In this document: positions 9,565 to 18,393 of the stretch, piece by piece
Layout: each line of letters begins with the position of its first letter
Position numbering within the stretch: position 1 is the first letter of the stretch
Source: Rufibacter hautae
Lineage (GTDB): Bacteria; Bacteroidota; Bacteroidia; Cytophagales; Hymenobacteraceae
Direction: 5' to 3'
DNA length: 64,000 bases
NCBI RefSeq assembly: GCF_008271695.1
Contig: NZ_VKKY01000002.1
Span: 806,001-870,000, forward strand
The notes under the pieces: generated by a model
The model's input: the letters and a program-made list of their open reading frames with translations, nothing else
Databases searched by the model: none
Told to the model about the DNA's origin: nothing
Position numbers and translations under genes: made by a program

Positions 9565-9935
9565 TGAGGCGCTAGCTTCAAAAACACCTTCTGAGCAGTT
9601 ACTTTCTACTCCCTTCCTTACTAAGCTTCTAGTTGCAGCCGGGGTCTGCGGGCGTTTGTCACTTTTCTCCTTGATGAGAAAAGTAACCAAAAGAATCAAG
9701 AAGCCTCAAACTCGCTGACGCTCGGACAGTGAGGCTTCAGTTAAGGTACCACCTGGCCAAAGCTATCTGTTCTATAGCTGACGCAGGTCACTGCCATTCG
9801 AACAGTTCTTCCGTGCGACAGGCCGAGCCTCGGCCTCACTGTAGGCCTTCGCCCCAGCCCGCCGCAGGAAACTGCTGGTCTTGGAATTCGTCTGAATTAT
9901 GCCACCTGATTGAGTGATTCAATCTGGAAATATTT

Positions 9936-9975
9936 GATCATGTAGAGACAAGGCATGCCTTGTCTCTACATGATC
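9936..9975. repeat. Perfect 40-base palindrome
   Basis: The sequence from GATCATGTAGAGACAAGG (9936) to the mirror end at 9975 is perfectly self-complementary around 9955/9956, with centre GGCATGCC. Elements of the form GTAGAGAC...GTCTCTAC are known as dispersed palindromes in several bacterial phyla. It could form a cruciform or a strong RNA hairpin. Confidence 0.85.
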
Positions 9976-10001
9976 CTCCGCAATGAACGGCAGCTACTGC
10001 C

Positions 10002-10026
10002 AGGGGCACCCACAAGAGGTGCCCCT
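10002..10026. repeat. REP-like hairpin
   Basis: Arms AGGGGCACC (10002-10010) and GGTGCCCCT (10018-10026) are perfectly inverted around CACAAGA. This resembles the GGGGCACCCACAAG...GGTGCCCC repeats associated with REP/RAYT systems elsewhere. No RAYT transposase gene is in the window. Confidence 0.7.
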
Positions 10027-10129
10027 ACATTATCCTAATCGTTCTCTCGGCAACCTAAGCCGCCGTTGTTGGTGTTATCGCCAACAATCCAAACTACGAC
10101 TCAACTACCTTCATATGCATTGCTTGATT

Positions 10130-10145
10130 CCCCTCCTAGGAGGGG
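10130..10145. repeat. CCCCTCCTAGGAGGGG palindrome
   Basis: A perfect 16-base palindrome inside GATTCCCCTCCTAGGAGGGG, followed by TAGGGGTGGGTT. This composite is familiar as a dispersed non-coding repeat in other genomes. Confidence 0.65.
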
Positions 10146-10407
10146 TAGGGGTGGGTTCCTCCTTTAAGTCTGTTTTCTCAAACAGAAGCCAAAAATCAAC
10201 AAAATCAAATTCCGGCAAAAGGCTAGCACATGAGCCTGTATTGATGGAGACAAGTTCCTAAAATTACCCTAAATACCCAGTCAGGTAGTGATTGTCCTTA
10301 CACCTTTAAGGAATCGAAATATTGAAAACTTTTTGTACCAGTGTGAGCCATTCTAATGCTACTTCTGGAGTACCAGAGGGAAATGCCAAGGTATGGGAGG
10401 GACGCGT

Positions 10408-11163
10408 TTACTTCGCCTTCTCGTACAGCAAGAAATGCTGAATGGGCAAAAAGTCCTCCCGCCGGGAGAGAGTGAACCCGTTGGCGGATAGTTCTTTGTA
10501 GGCCTGGGCCACGCTCATCTTGTGCAAGGCTTTAATGGGCACCGACGGGTCCTCAGCGCGGTACTCCAGCAGGAGGAGCTTGCCGGTAGGTTTCAGGGAT
10601 CGGTGCAGGGCCTGAAGCATCTCGCGAGGGTATTCCAGTTCATGGTACACATCCACCATTATGGCCAGGTCCACCGAAGCCTCAGGTAGGTTAGGAGATT
10701 GTGCGCTGCCTTTGACCACCGTCACATTGTTTAGGACCAATTCCTTTTTGCGGGCCTCCAATCCTGTCACGAATGCCTCCTGCACTTCTACGGCGTACAC
10801 GGTTCCCTGCGGAACCTTCGGCGCGATCCGGAACGTGTAGTAGCCCGTGCCGGCGCCTACATCGGCGACCACGCTGTTAGGTTGGAGTTGTAATTTGGAG
10901 ATGGCGAGCGCCACGTTTTCTTCTTCCTGCCGGGTATCGCGCTCCAGCCATTCCCCACCGCTCGCCGACATAACGTGAGCGATCTCGCGGCCCAGGTACA
11001 CCTTGCCGGTTCCATCGGGGTGCGGGGTTTTGGACGCGTACACAGCGGCACTTTTCGCCTGGCTTTTCACCGGTTGGGCATCGCAGGCGGTGAAAAGCAG
11101 GGGCAACACCGCCCAAAGCAGGGAAGTGGCTGAAAGAAGCGGACGTAGAGCTAACTTTTTCAC
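10408..11163 (-). CDS. Class I SAM-dependent methyltransferase with lipoprotein signal peptide
   Basis: The 251-residue protein starts with a signal peptide II (KKLALRPLL...PLLFTAC, Cys27), a linker, then a Rossmann-type methyltransferase domain (about 85-240). The SAM-binding motif VADVGAGTGYY and the acidic end of strand 2 in YAVEVQ are clear, and motif IV reads MVDVYHELEY. The start is a GTG at 11163; the only in-frame alternative before an upstream stop is a CTG. Methyltransferases use cytoplasmic SAM, so a lipidated version outside the inner membrane is unexpected. Either the signal sequence acts as an inner-membrane tether facing the cytoplasm, or the enzyme works with exported SAM, or it has a non-methyltransferase role. 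It is the only gene in its neighbourhood on this strand. Substrate unknown. Confidence 0.85.
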   Translation of the reverse strand: MKKLALRPLLSATSLLWAVLPLLFTACDAQPVKSQAKSAAVYASKTPHPDGTGKVYLGREIAHVMSASGGEWLERDTRQEEENVALAISKLQLQPNSVVADVGAGTGYYTFRIAPKVPQGTVYAVEVQEAFVTGLEARKKELVLNNVTVVKGSAQSPNLPEASVDLAIMVDVYHELEYPREMLQALHRSLKPTGKLLLLEYRAEDPSVPIKALHKMSVAQAYKELSANGFTLSRREDFLPIQHFLLYEKAK

Positions 11164-11384
11164 GGGCAGGAATGGTATGTTTTTTTATATACCCTGTAAA
11201 CGGAGGTTTGTTCTAAGAATCCAGGCAATTTCAGGAGGGCTCATATCTTTGCCTTCCCCGGCTTATCCATCTTCCTGGGCATGTAAGTGTAGCAGGTACC
11301 TGGGTGGAGTGTTTCCTTTGTTTCGCCCGGCCGGGGAGCCTGCAAATTAAATCACCTCAGGTCAATAGTTTAGGTCGTTTCCTG

Positions 11385-11392
11385 TACCTTTG
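11385..11392 (+). promoter_or_regulatory. Bacteroidota -7 promoter element TACCTTTG
   Basis: A perfect TAnnTTTG match 48 bases before the ATG at 11441. No clear -33 TTG lies at the usual spacing, so this is a moderate call. It argues against the longer frame beginning at a TTG at 11390, which lies inside this element. Confidence 0.45.
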
Positions 11393-11440
11393 TGGTCTCT
11401 TGACAATAGCAATTGTGCCCAATCCATCGGTTCTTTACGC

Positions 11441-12202
11441 ATGAAATCCCTTACCTCTTCTCTACAGTATTTCGTGGTGCAGAAAGGGAGGCTATCTAAC
11501 AAAGAAGCCATCCAGGCCATCATCTCCGGTAGGGTGCTGGTGAATGGGGCGAAAGGCCAGTTCCAGCAGGCGCTATCCCCCGAAGACGAGGTGCAGTTTG
11601 ACGGGCAGGTGCTCAAAGAACCCCAAACCTTTACGTACCTGGCCTACTACAAACCCCGCGGTGTGGAATCTACGCTCAACCCCGCCATTGAAAACAACCT
11701 GGCGCAGGCCCTGAACCTGAACGTGCGGGTGTTCCCGGTGGGCCGGCTGGACAAAGAATCTGAAGGACTCATGCTGCTCACGGATGACGGGGCCCTCTAC
11801 AACCGCATCAGCCACTCTGAAAGCCACCAAGAAAAGGAATACATAGTAACGGTAGACAAGCCCTTAACTCCCGAAGCGCTGGAACAACTGGCCTCCGGGG
11901 TGGTGGTTATGGGCCAGAAGACACGTCCTGCCCAGGTACAGCCGCTAGGAGAAAAGACGTTTTCCATTGTGCTCACGCAGGGCCTTAACCGGCAGATTCG
12001 GCGCATGTGCTATAAGCTGGGATATGCCGTGGAGAGGTTGGCGCGGGTGCGGATGGTAAATGTGGTAGTAGGAGAGTTGCAGCCGGGGGAGTGGAGGGAA
12101 TTGAACCTTAAGCAAGTAGCTGAATGTGATTATAGATATAAGCAAAGTTTTACCAAAAGCTTAAAATTACCTCTATTGTCTCCAGCTATCTCGTACAAAT
12201 AG
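11441..12202 (+). CDS. rluF: 23S rRNA pseudouridine synthase, RsuA/RluF family
   Basis: A pseudouridine synthase modifying large-subunit rRNA (RluF-type, U2604 in E. coli numbering). An S4 RNA-binding domain spans about 1-60 (SNKEAIQAIISGRVLVNG). The catalytic domain follows, with GRLDKESEGLMLLTDDG carrying the catalytic Asp, and the RluF-like GLNRQIRRMC. It is 253 residues from the ATG at 11441. The reading frame is open to a TTG at 11390, but that site overlaps a promoter-like element and adds non-conserved residues. RluF rather than RluB/RluE is chosen on the LNRQIRRMCYKLGY segment; the exact uridine is inference. Confidence 0.9.
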   Translation: MKSLTSSLQYFVVQKGRLSNKEAIQAIISGRVLVNGAKGQFQQALSPEDEVQFDGQVLKEPQTFTYLAYYKPRGVESTLNPAIENNLAQALNLNVRVFPVGRLDKESEGLMLLTDDGALYNRISHSESHQEKEYIVTVDKPLTPEALEQLASGVVVMGQKTRPAQVQPLGEKTFSIVLTQGLNRQIRRMCYKLGYAVERLARVRMVNVVVGELQPGEWRELNLKQVAECDYRYKQSFTKSLKLPLLSPAISYK

Positions 12203-12295
12203 CCACATAGGATATTTAGTGAAATTAAAGAGCAAAAACCAGCAGTCTAAATCTCGATGTTCCAAAAAGAACAAAGAAATTTAGATCAAGCTTAT

Positions 12296-12763
12296 TCATT
12301 CATACAGAAATGTTTCAGGGTCTGTGGGAAAAGATTCCGGTTGATGAACCAAATTCATTTGATTCCTATACTTCTGTAATTTATCGTACTGTTCAGGGCT
12401 TTGAAGTAGAAGTTTCTTTCTCTTGTTTCGATAAGTTACTAAAACCATGTCATCTTTCTTAAGTGATTGCACCATCATGTACAAACCAAAGAAATATGGT
12501 AGAAGAGGCACCAAGAACAGGGTTGAGATTCTGGTTGTGTCTACAAATAAAAGTATGACTAATGTATAGAGAAGGGCAAATAGCTGCAAACTAACTCCAA
12601 CTACTAAAATAATTACCCAGTTGTTTAGCACTCTAGTACGTTTTACTTGAAGACTTGTGATTTGGTTAAATGGGATAGTCTCGTAGTTGAACCTATTCCT
12701 TAGCAGATGTAGACCTTTTGGTGACACACGAAAGTCTCCAGATAATTCTTCATTTTTGCCCAT
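12296..12763 (-). CDS. Hypothetical membrane protein, possibly PH-like
   Basis: A 155-residue protein with two hydrophobic segments (about 49-72 and 78-100). A short N-terminal stretch (FRVSPKGLHLLRNRFNYETIPFNQITSLQV, split here by function) has the rhythm of bacterial PH-like domains, and a charged C-terminal tail follows the second segment. The ATG at 12763 is the only good start. The region is AT-rich compared with its neighbours. I do not recognise a specific family, and the PH-like idea is tentative. Confidence 0.6.
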   Translation of the reverse strand: MGKNEELSGDFRVSPKGLHLLRNRFNYETIPFNQITSLQVKRTRVLNNWVIILVVGVSLQLFALLYTLVILLFVDTTRISTLFLVPLLPYFFGLYMMVQSLKKDDMVLVTYRNKRKKLLLQSPEQYDKLQKYRNQMNLVHQPESFPTDPETFLYE

Positions 12764-13073
12764 AAAAAACAGGTATAAATTTGTTTCTAATGCATCTTGA
12801 TTCTACCATTTTACTTTTAAGGTACGTTTATTAGTGGAGTCCCAATACACAAACCAATTGGATCTTAAAACATTAGCTATGAGGATTTGGAATATACATT
12901 TCATCATTCTAAACCTATGATGATGCAGAATGTAATATCCCAAGCATACAGAAACAAGTTTCTGTATGCTTGGATCTAGATTAAGTTACGAATAAAAATT
13001 TTTCTACTTTAGAATTGTTCATGTTTTGCACAGGTAAATCAAAATCATACTTTACTTAAACTTTTCAGCATAA
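12764..13073. other. Intergenic region with one hairpin
   Basis: AT-rich, with no open frame of note. The only structure is the inverted repeat at 12940-12973. Confidence 0.5.
12940..12973. repeat. Near-perfect palindrome, hairpin
   Basis: Arms CCAAGCATACAGAAAC (12940-12955) and GTTTCTGTATGCTTGG (12958-12973) are perfectly complementary with two bases between. It lies in the gap downstream of the first cold-shock gene and upstream of the membrane protein gene. Function unknown. Confidence 0.75.
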
Positions 13074-13101
13074 AAAAGCCTCTCCATTTGGAGAGGCTTT
13101 T
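13074..13101 (-). terminator. Terminator of the first cold-shock gene
   Basis: Arms AAAAGCCTCTCC (13074-13085) and GGAGAGGCTTTT (13090-13101) with an ATTT loop. Read on the minus strand the stem ends in a T run, 27 bases past the cold-shock stop. Confidence 0.9.
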
Positions 13102-13127
13102 CATTACACTAGGTTTATGACAAATGA

Positions 13128-13319
13128 CTATGCCAATTGTACATTGGTGGCGTTAAGTCCTTTTTTACCTTCTTTAAGCTCGTAGGTTACTTCGTCGTTC
13201 TCTCTGATCTCGTCAATCAGTCCGGATACGTGGACGAAGTACTCTTGAGATGTTTGTGCGTCTTTAATGAAACCGAAGCCTTTTTCGGTGTTAAAGAATT
13301 TTACTGTTCCTTGATTCAT
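13128..13319 (-). CDS. Cold-shock domain protein (CspA family)
   Basis: A 63-residue single cold-shock domain that binds single-stranded RNA/DNA. The RNP1 motif KGFGFI and RNP2-like YFVHVSG are present. An upstream in-frame ATG at 13331 would add four residues (MNNY). The paralogue at 13783-13974 aligns from MNxGTVKF, so the start at 13319 is preferred. It is followed by a good terminator and is therefore monocistronic. It lies 460 bases from its paralogue on the same strand, a local duplication with about 70 percent identity by eye. Confidence 0.93.
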   Translation of the reverse strand: MNQGTVKFFNTEKGFGFIKDAQTSQEYFVHVSGLIDEIRENDEVTYELKEGKKGLNATNVQLA

Positions 13320-13782
13320 ATAGTTGTTCATTGTACTCTAAAGACACCCCCCCAAGGGTATTCGTTCATTCCTGGTAGAAGATAACGGGAATACTTTCCA
13401 GAACTTGGTTTAACGCCTGTCAAGGCCCTTTTCTGGCATCATTCCAATCCTGCCTTTCAGGGTCTGTACTTGCAAGATCTTTCTAATCATCAAAAACGGG
13501 TAGGGGAAGCCAGTCTGCCGAGGCGGTTCTTACCTAGGCAGATCTCCTTTCAAAAGCATTACGCTGGGGTGTGCTGTTTAGGGCCTGGTTTCTGAAAACA
13601 GGATCTAAACGGACGCGGGTTTCCACAGAGCTTTCTTACTCCTGCCAAGGTGCAAAGGACAGGTTGTGAGGGACCGCCTCACACCAGGGGCTTGCCCTGC
13701 TGGATCTCCTTGGGTGTACTTGCAAAAGCCCCTTCCGCAGAAGAGGCCCTTGGGATACCTGTATAGTAGTTTTAGGGAATAC
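13320..13782. other. Intergenic region between the two cold-shock genes
   Basis: It should hold the promoter and a long leader of the downstream cold-shock gene; long leaders are common in this family. I see a copy of the dispersed palindrome (13576-13610) and no convincing gene. No good TAnnTTTG element was found on the minus strand. Confidence 0.5.
13576..13610. repeat. Dispersed palindrome copy
   Basis: GTTTAGGGCCTGGTTTC-TGA-GAAAACAGGATCTAAAC is close to the consensus in both arms. It could terminate the upstream minus-strand cold-shock gene at 13783, which lacks another obvious terminator. Confidence 0.8.
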
Positions 13783-13974
13783 CTACGCCAGTTTGACGTT
13801 GGTGGCGTTAAAGCCTTTGCGGCCTTCCTGAAGCTCATAGACCACTTCATCATCCTCGCTGATTTGGTCAATGAGGCCAGACACGTGCACGAAGTATTCC
13901 TTGTTAGATTGGGTGTCTGTAATAAAGCCGAAGCCCTTATCTGAATTGTAGAATTTTACCGTTCCGTGGTTCAT
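13783..13974 (-). CDS. Cold-shock domain protein (CspA family), second copy
   Basis: A 63-residue cold-shock domain, MNHGTVKFYN at the start and KGFGFI/YFVHVSG nucleic-acid-binding motifs. It is a paralogue of the gene at 13128-13319, with substitutions mostly at the surface (e.g. SDKGFGFITDTQ versus TEKGFGFIKDAQ). Retention of two copies suggests different expression conditions, as in other bacteria with multiple Csp genes. Confidence 0.93.
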   Translation of the reverse strand: MNHGTVKFYNSDKGFGFITDTQSNKEYFVHVSGLIDQISEDDEVVYELQEGRKGFNATNVKLA

Positions 13975-14162
13975 ATGGTTGTTGTAAATACCTAGTCGAC
14001 AATCCTATACGTGGATTAACTACTTAGGTAAACAAGGAAAACCAGAAACTTTTACAAACCCCGTTGAGAGGCGCTCAAGGCCTAAAAAGCCCGAAAATAA
14101 TTAAAATCCTGGCCCTGGTTCAGGTGAAAATCAATGTCTTAGAGCCAGGATTCTGAGCTGCA

Positions 14163-15320
14163 TTACTTCTTACCTAGAGGCATGGGCTTAGGCGAGGTGC
14201 TGGGGCCTTCTACCACCAGTCTGCCGTCCTTTTGGATCTTCATGGGGTCAATGAACACCACCCGTTCATCGCCGGTGGCTTTGGTACGGCCATGGTACAC
14301 GCAGAACATCTGCTTACCGTCTGGCGAAAACGCTACGCTGTTATGGCCCGTGCCGGTCACCAGTCCGCCTTTGGGTGTGTTCTTCTGCAATACCGGGTTG
14401 TTCTCGGCCTTCTTAAAAGGTCCCAGCGGACTTTTAGACGTGGCGTAGCCCACTGCGTAATGCTCGCCCCCAAAGTGATTGGCGGAGTACATCATGTAAT
14501 AAGTATCGCCCTGCTTGAACGTGTAGGAGCCCTCGGTCCAGCGGCGGTTCACTTCTTTGGCCGTCACCGAGCGGCTTTCCCACTCAGACTGCGGATCGTT
14601 CATTTTCACCGGCGGCCTCAGCAGCAGCTCCGGCTCGCCAATCACACCACTGAAATCGGGTTTCAGCTCCACCCCGTAGATCCAACTTTCCTCAATCTCG
14701 GGGAATAGGCCCGTTTTCTTCGCCCAGGTAGCCACCTCACTCTCCACGGGGTGTTTGTAGCAGCAGCGCGAGTAATACAGATACATTTTCCCGCTGGGAT
14801 CTATGTACAGGTTGGCATCAATGATGGGGTAGCCCGGATCAAAGATAGGTTTGTCGCTGAGGTGCTTGAAGGGACCGGTGGGTTTATCGGCCACGGCTAC
14901 GCCGATCCGGAAGTTCTCTTCTTCATTCGTGGGGTTGTGGCGCCAGTCGGCAGAGTAGAAAAGGTAGTACTTGTCTTTGACGCGGTACACCTCAGGCGCC
15001 CAGAAGTTCTTCTCGTCCCAGGAGCCCGGGATGTTGCCCCTAAACACCTGCCCCTCGGGTTTCCAGTTCACCAGGTCCTTGGAAGAATATGTCCCGAAAC
15101 CATCTTTGGCCCCGCCGCCCGTACCGTACATGTAATACGTCTGGGTAGGCGCATCATACAGCACATACGGGTCGCCAATGGCCACTGGCATGGGGTTCTT
15201 GTACATGCCCGGCTTCACCGCTGCTGGGGCAGTGGCCTGGGCCTGGCCTTGCGCAGAAAGATCTAAATGAGCTACCAGCAAACCGAAGGATATAGCTAAA
15301 ACACTTTTTGTCCAGTACAT
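14163..15320 (-). CDS. Glycoside hydrolase family 43 enzyme, secreted
   Basis: A five-bladed beta-propeller glycosidase of the arabinanase/xylosidase type. The signal peptide ends near DLSAQG. The three acidic residues expected of GH43 are visible: Asp in AIGDPYVLYD (base), Asp in IDANLYIDPSG (pKa modulator) and Glu in RRWTEGSYTFK (acid). Propeller repeats such as KYYLFYSADW and TYYMMYSANH recur. The frame extends two codons upstream to a TTG, but the ATG at 15320 (MYWTKSV) is the natural start, giving 385 residues. There is no T9SS domain or lipobox, so it is probably periplasmic. No SusCD pair is nearby, so it is not in a recognisable polysaccharide utilisation locus. Substrate (arabinan or xylan side chains) uncertain. 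Confidence 0.9.
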   Translation of the reverse strand: MYWTKSVLAISFGLLVAHLDLSAQGQAQATAPAAVKPGMYKNPMPVAIGDPYVLYDAPTQTYYMYGTGGGAKDGFGTYSSKDLVNWKPEGQVFRGNIPGSWDEKNFWAPEVYRVKDKYYLFYSADWRHNPTNEEENFRIGVAVADKPTGPFKHLSDKPIFDPGYPIIDANLYIDPSGKMYLYYSRCCYKHPVESEVATWAKKTGLFPEIEESWIYGVELKPDFSGVIGEPELLLRPPVKMNDPQSEWESRSVTAKEVNRRWTEGSYTFKQGDTYYMMYSANHFGGEHYAVGYATSKSPLGPFKKAENNPVLQKNTPKGGLVTGTGHNSVAFSPDGKQMFCVYHGRTKATGDERVVFIDPMKIQKDGRLVVEGPSTSPKPMPLGKK

Positions 15321-15824
15321 ACGCAATGAGGTTGGTTCTTGTAAGATTAAAGCTACTAAAAAGAAAGCAGCCCGGAAAGAAGCCAGCCTTACAAACCATT
15401 TTAAGCCCCATTTTAGAAAACCTCATACAAAGTAGCAGGTTGAAAGAAACAGGTGTTCTCTTAATGTCACAAATTTTGAGAGGAGATCAGGTTTGTCTTG
15501 CCTTTTTAATAATTTGCTTGGTGTCTTTCCTCCTGATAGGTAATTATCATACGCTGGCGCGAGCGTCCCGCTCGTGTCCGCACGCATTCCAGATTGTCAT
15601 CTTGCTGGTGGCGTTATTTGCCTAAAGATTGATCTGCAGGTGTAGGCACGAGCGGGACGCTCGCGCCAGCGAATTTTACATGGGTAATCCCTTTTGAGTT
15701 TCCTTGCACCTTATCCAGCACTTTGGTTAATGAGCAAGGAAACTAGAAGAGGCACCAGCTATCAGCAGCCCGGAGGATTGAAAAGACTTAGCAGATTGAA
15801 TTAACTATGAGTAAAAAGCGATGG
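15321..15824. other. Intergenic region with a long-arm inverted repeat
   Basis: No believable gene in about 500 bases. The main structure is the pair of inverted 25-base arms at 15552-15671. Confidence 0.5.
15552..15671. repeat. Inverted repeat with perfect 25-base arms
   Basis: The arm at 15552-15576 (CGCTGGCGCGAGCGTCCC... to CGTG) is exactly complementary to 15647-15671, separated by 70 bases. Each arm carries its own small palindrome GAGCG-TCC-CGCTC. The unit is more GC-rich than its flanks. GCGAGCGTCCCGCTCGTG-type units are dispersed in many genomes, so this looks like a mobile non-coding element. Confidence 0.8.
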
Positions 15825-17870
15825 TTAAAAGATGCTTTTCAACTTAGACAACTTCAGAATCTTATCTTTCACCATGAAGTGGGCCTTGGTGAGTTGGCGG
15901 CCTGTTTCGTCATAGATCTCTACGCGGTGGTCGCCGGCCACAAAGGTGGTGTCCCGGTCGCTGCCCCATCCCGAAAGGTACAAGTATTCATCATCGGGGC
16001 TGTAGCTAAGGGTGGCAGCAAAGGAGTAGCCGGTAGGAGAGGACTTCGGGTTGAAATACAGTTGCCCGTTGGGTTTCACGTATTTTACCAGCACGTTCAG
16101 CTTGCCAGGTTTGTCGGCGAGCACGGCAATCTTCATCCGGCTGAAGATGTACTTGATGTCCGCCCGTTCAAAGGAATCGCGGTAGACTTTGGGTGTCGCC
16201 GAGTTGAAGAAGTCCATGCGCTCTACCAAAAACGGCTGCAGGTGGGCCAAGTGCGTGTACCGGCTTTTGACGGCCAACAGTTCTTTTTGCAGCTCAGTTA
16301 CCCTTTGTACCTGGGTGGCTTTCTCCTTCTCTAGGTCTTGAATTTTGCTTTGGGCAGTGCGCTTCTGCGCGGTTTCCTGTTCCAGTTCTTTGGTTTTGCG
16401 CTGCAGGTCCTGCTGGCTTGTGGCTGTGGTTTTCTTTTGGTCTTCTAATTCTTTTTGCAGCGCCTGCTTCTGCGCATTGGCGGTTTGCAGCGCTTGAGTT
16501 CTGGCCTGCAACTCAGTTTGGTCTTTTGCAGCTTGTCCCTCCAGTTTCTGGATGGTGGCGTGCAATTTGGTTTCCTCTTGGGCCAAGGCTTTTAGTTTTG
16601 CCTGCAGTTCCTGTAGCTTTTGAGAAAGGTGCGTGTGTTCTTCGGCTTTAGCCTTAAGCAGTGCTCCTAGACGGAGGGCCTCCTGCTCCAACTCCTGAAT
16701 TTTAATTTGATGGGCCTGTTTAGCCTTTAGCTCTCCTTCCAGCTCCTGGGTTTTGCGGTGTAATTGCTCTTGTTGCTGGGCAACTTGCTCTGAAAGGTTT
16801 TGAAGCTTGGCTTGTAACTCCTGCTTCAGGGCTTTTTCCTGCTGCAGGTTTTTGGTTTTGTCCTGGAGAACCTGTTTCAACTGCTCGGCGGCCAGTTCCA
16901 AATCATGTACCTGGTTCTGCAAGGCTTGTTTTTGGGTGGTGATTTCCAAAATTTGGTTCTGCTGGTACCGGGCCTTCTCGTTCTTTTCGCCTTTTGCCGC
17001 TGGCACGGCGGTGGGTTCCGGTTTTCTGTCTTCCAGTTCCTGCAGATGCAGTTGCAGGGTTTTACGGTGCTGTAGGACCAGTTCTAACTCGCGGCTTTTG
17101 CCTTGCAGTTCAGCCTGTACCTGCTGGGTCTGTTTTTCCAGTTCCTGCATCCGGGCTTTCTGCTTGGCCGCTTCCTGGGTGAGGGCCGTAAATTGCTTTT
17201 CCCGGGCTTGCGCCTGGGCGGCTTCCAATACCAGTTCCTGTAGTCGCTTCTCCAGTTTTATTTTCACCTGGTTCTCACGAGCCAGCTCCTGTGCGTTGGT
17301 GGCAATCTGCTTCTGAGCATTCTGCAGCTCATGCTCCAGGGCCTGTAAACTGCGCTGGAGCTCCAGTTCGCGGCTACGGTCAGGGGCTTTCTCCACTACG
17401 GTAGCCGGACGCTTGCTCAGGGAGGCGGTTTGCTGCTCCAGTTCCTTTACTTTGCTTTGCAGATTACTGCGCTCGTTCTTCACCTCAAACAAGGCTTTCA
17501 CAAAATGCTCTAACTCCTGGTGCAGTGATTTCTTCTCGGCCTGCAGGGTGGCCATCTGTTCGTTTTGGTCCCGTAATTTCAATTCAAGCCTTGAAACCTG
17601 GTACTCCAGGTTTACCAGGTTGCTGGGAATGGGAGGCGCATTGTTGGTGATGGCCGGTCTGAAGCGTCGGGTGTCATAGTTCCGCTTTTTCTCCTGGTCA
17701 GACAAGGTTTCATATGCCTCTTTTACCTCCTTGAAATATTCCTCGAAAAAGGTTTCTCCCTGGTTCAGATCGGGGTGGATTTTCTTGGATAGTTTGCGGT
17801 ATGCATCCTTGATCTCCAGGGGAGACGCCGATTCCTTTATCCCAAGCAGTTGGTAGTAGTTCTTCTGCAT
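15825..17870 (-). CDS. J-domain protein with a very long coiled coil and a novel C-terminal domain
   Basis: A 681-residue protein. The N-terminal J-domain (about 1-70) has the HPD tripeptide at 32-34, so it should recruit and stimulate DnaK. Residues about 75-545 are almost pure heptad-like Gln/Glu/Lys/Leu sequence, a predicted coiled coil tens of nanometres long. The last about 135 residues form a separate globular beta-rich domain (from [13 protein letters not shown] to the end) with [18 protein letters not shown] and LSGWGSDRD segments. This resembles beta-sandwich domains that occur in other Bacteroidota proteins, but I cannot name it. There is no signal peptide or membrane segment, so it is cytoplasmic. 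It stands alone on its strand. A role as a tethering or scaffold co-chaperone is inference. Confidence 0.85.
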   Translation of the reverse strand: MQKNYYQLLGIKESASPLEIKDAYRKLSKKIHPDLNQGETFFEEYFKEVKEAYETLSDQEKKRNYDTRRFRPAITNNAPPIPSNLVNLEYQVSRLELKLRDQNEQMATLQAEKKSLHQELEHFVKALFEVKNERSNLQSKVKELEQQTASLSKRPATVVEKAPDRSRELELQRSLQALEHELQNAQKQIATNAQELARENQVKIKLEKRLQELVLEAAQAQAREKQFTALTQEAAKQKARMQELEKQTQQVQAELQGKSRELELVLQHRKTLQLHLQELEDRKPEPTAVPAAKGEKNEKARYQQNQILEITTQKQALQNQVHDLELAAEQLKQVLQDKTKNLQQEKALKQELQAKLQNLSEQVAQQQEQLHRKTQELEGELKAKQAHQIKIQELEQEALRLGALLKAKAEEHTHLSQKLQELQAKLKALAQEETKLHATIQKLEGQAAKDQTELQARTQALQTANAQKQALQKELEDQKKTTATSQQDLQRKTKELEQETAQKRTAQSKIQDLEKEKATQVQRVTELQKELLAVKSRYTHLAHLQPFLVERMDFFNSATPKVYRDSFERADIKYIFSRMKIAVLADKPGKLNVLVKYVKPNGQLYFNPKSSPTGYSFAATLSYSPDDEYLYLSGWGSDRDTTFVAGDHRVEIYDETGRQLTKAHFMVKDKILKLSKLKSIF

Positions 17871-18351
17871 ATAAAATTTTTATCTGTTCTATTCTTTATT
17901 GCTTACCTTCTGCTCTCTTACCTTTTAGCCCTCAAGTGCGCAAAAGCCTTCTTTTCTGAAATATGGATTTACTTGCCTTCTAATATAGCTATATTTATAC
18001 TTAATCAAAAAATATTTTTAATAAGTATTGAATTGTTACTTTTTCTTCTTCATAGGTTTTCCTTCAATTGTATTCCTTCCACCTGATTGACTTTTCTGTA
18101 AATGGGAGTTACATGCACCTATCTGTTTTCACTCTGATTTCTTATAAGCGACCTGAAAACAGCCTAACCTCGATTGTAAAAGGTAAGTTTCTCCATACAA
18201 AATCTCTGCGCCTTATCATTAGAGGAGAATGGAATATGGGAATAGTGTACTTTCCGGTTGGCTGGTTAAGTCGCATAAAGGAATGCAGCCAAATCCAGTA
18301 AGGCATCCGGATGATTGCTTATCTAAACTTTTCCCCCGTTTTATTGGTAGA
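17871..18351. other. Divergent intergenic region
   Basis: AT-rich for the first 200 bases, with no believable gene. The open frame running into the histidine kinase from 18229 is not supported by homology. The region must carry the J-domain gene promoter; no clear match was found. Confidence 0.5.
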
Positions 18352-18382
18352 TTGGAGGGCATTGACGTGAGGCGTACCTTTC
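18352..18382 (+). promoter_or_regulatory. Putative Bacteroidota-type promoter of the PAS kinase
   Basis: TTG at 18352-18354 and TACCTTTC (7 of 8 to TAnnTTTG) at 18375-18382 are spaced by 20 bases. Transcription would start only about 5 bases before the ATG at 18394, so the message would be nearly leaderless. Confidence 0.4.
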
Positions 18383-18393
18383 ATTACATCACC

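Larger units (their letters stand above)
9447..10407. other. Gene-free island of palindromic repeats
   Basis: About 960 bases without a believable gene. Open frames at 9729-9917 and 9983-10261 consist largely of repeat sequence. The stretch contains at least five different inverted-repeat units, listed separately, and a CACTTTTCTCCTTGATGAGAAAAGTAACCAA tract split around 9659-9689 that resembles a repeat scattered in many Gram-negative genomes. It looks like a landing site for short non-coding repeats. Confidence 0.6.

Noticed and set aside
9729-10261. Two open frames of 62 and 92 codons in the repeat island
   Set aside because: They are made of palindromic repeats and have no family features.
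15807-17316. Plus-strand open frames across the J-domain gene
   Set aside because: Antisense to a strong coiled-coil coding sequence; Cys/Ser-rich or Val/Gly-rich translations without motifs.
18229-18393. N-terminal extension of the PAS kinase
   Set aside because: The extra 55 residues show no conservation and the interval holds a promoter-like element.
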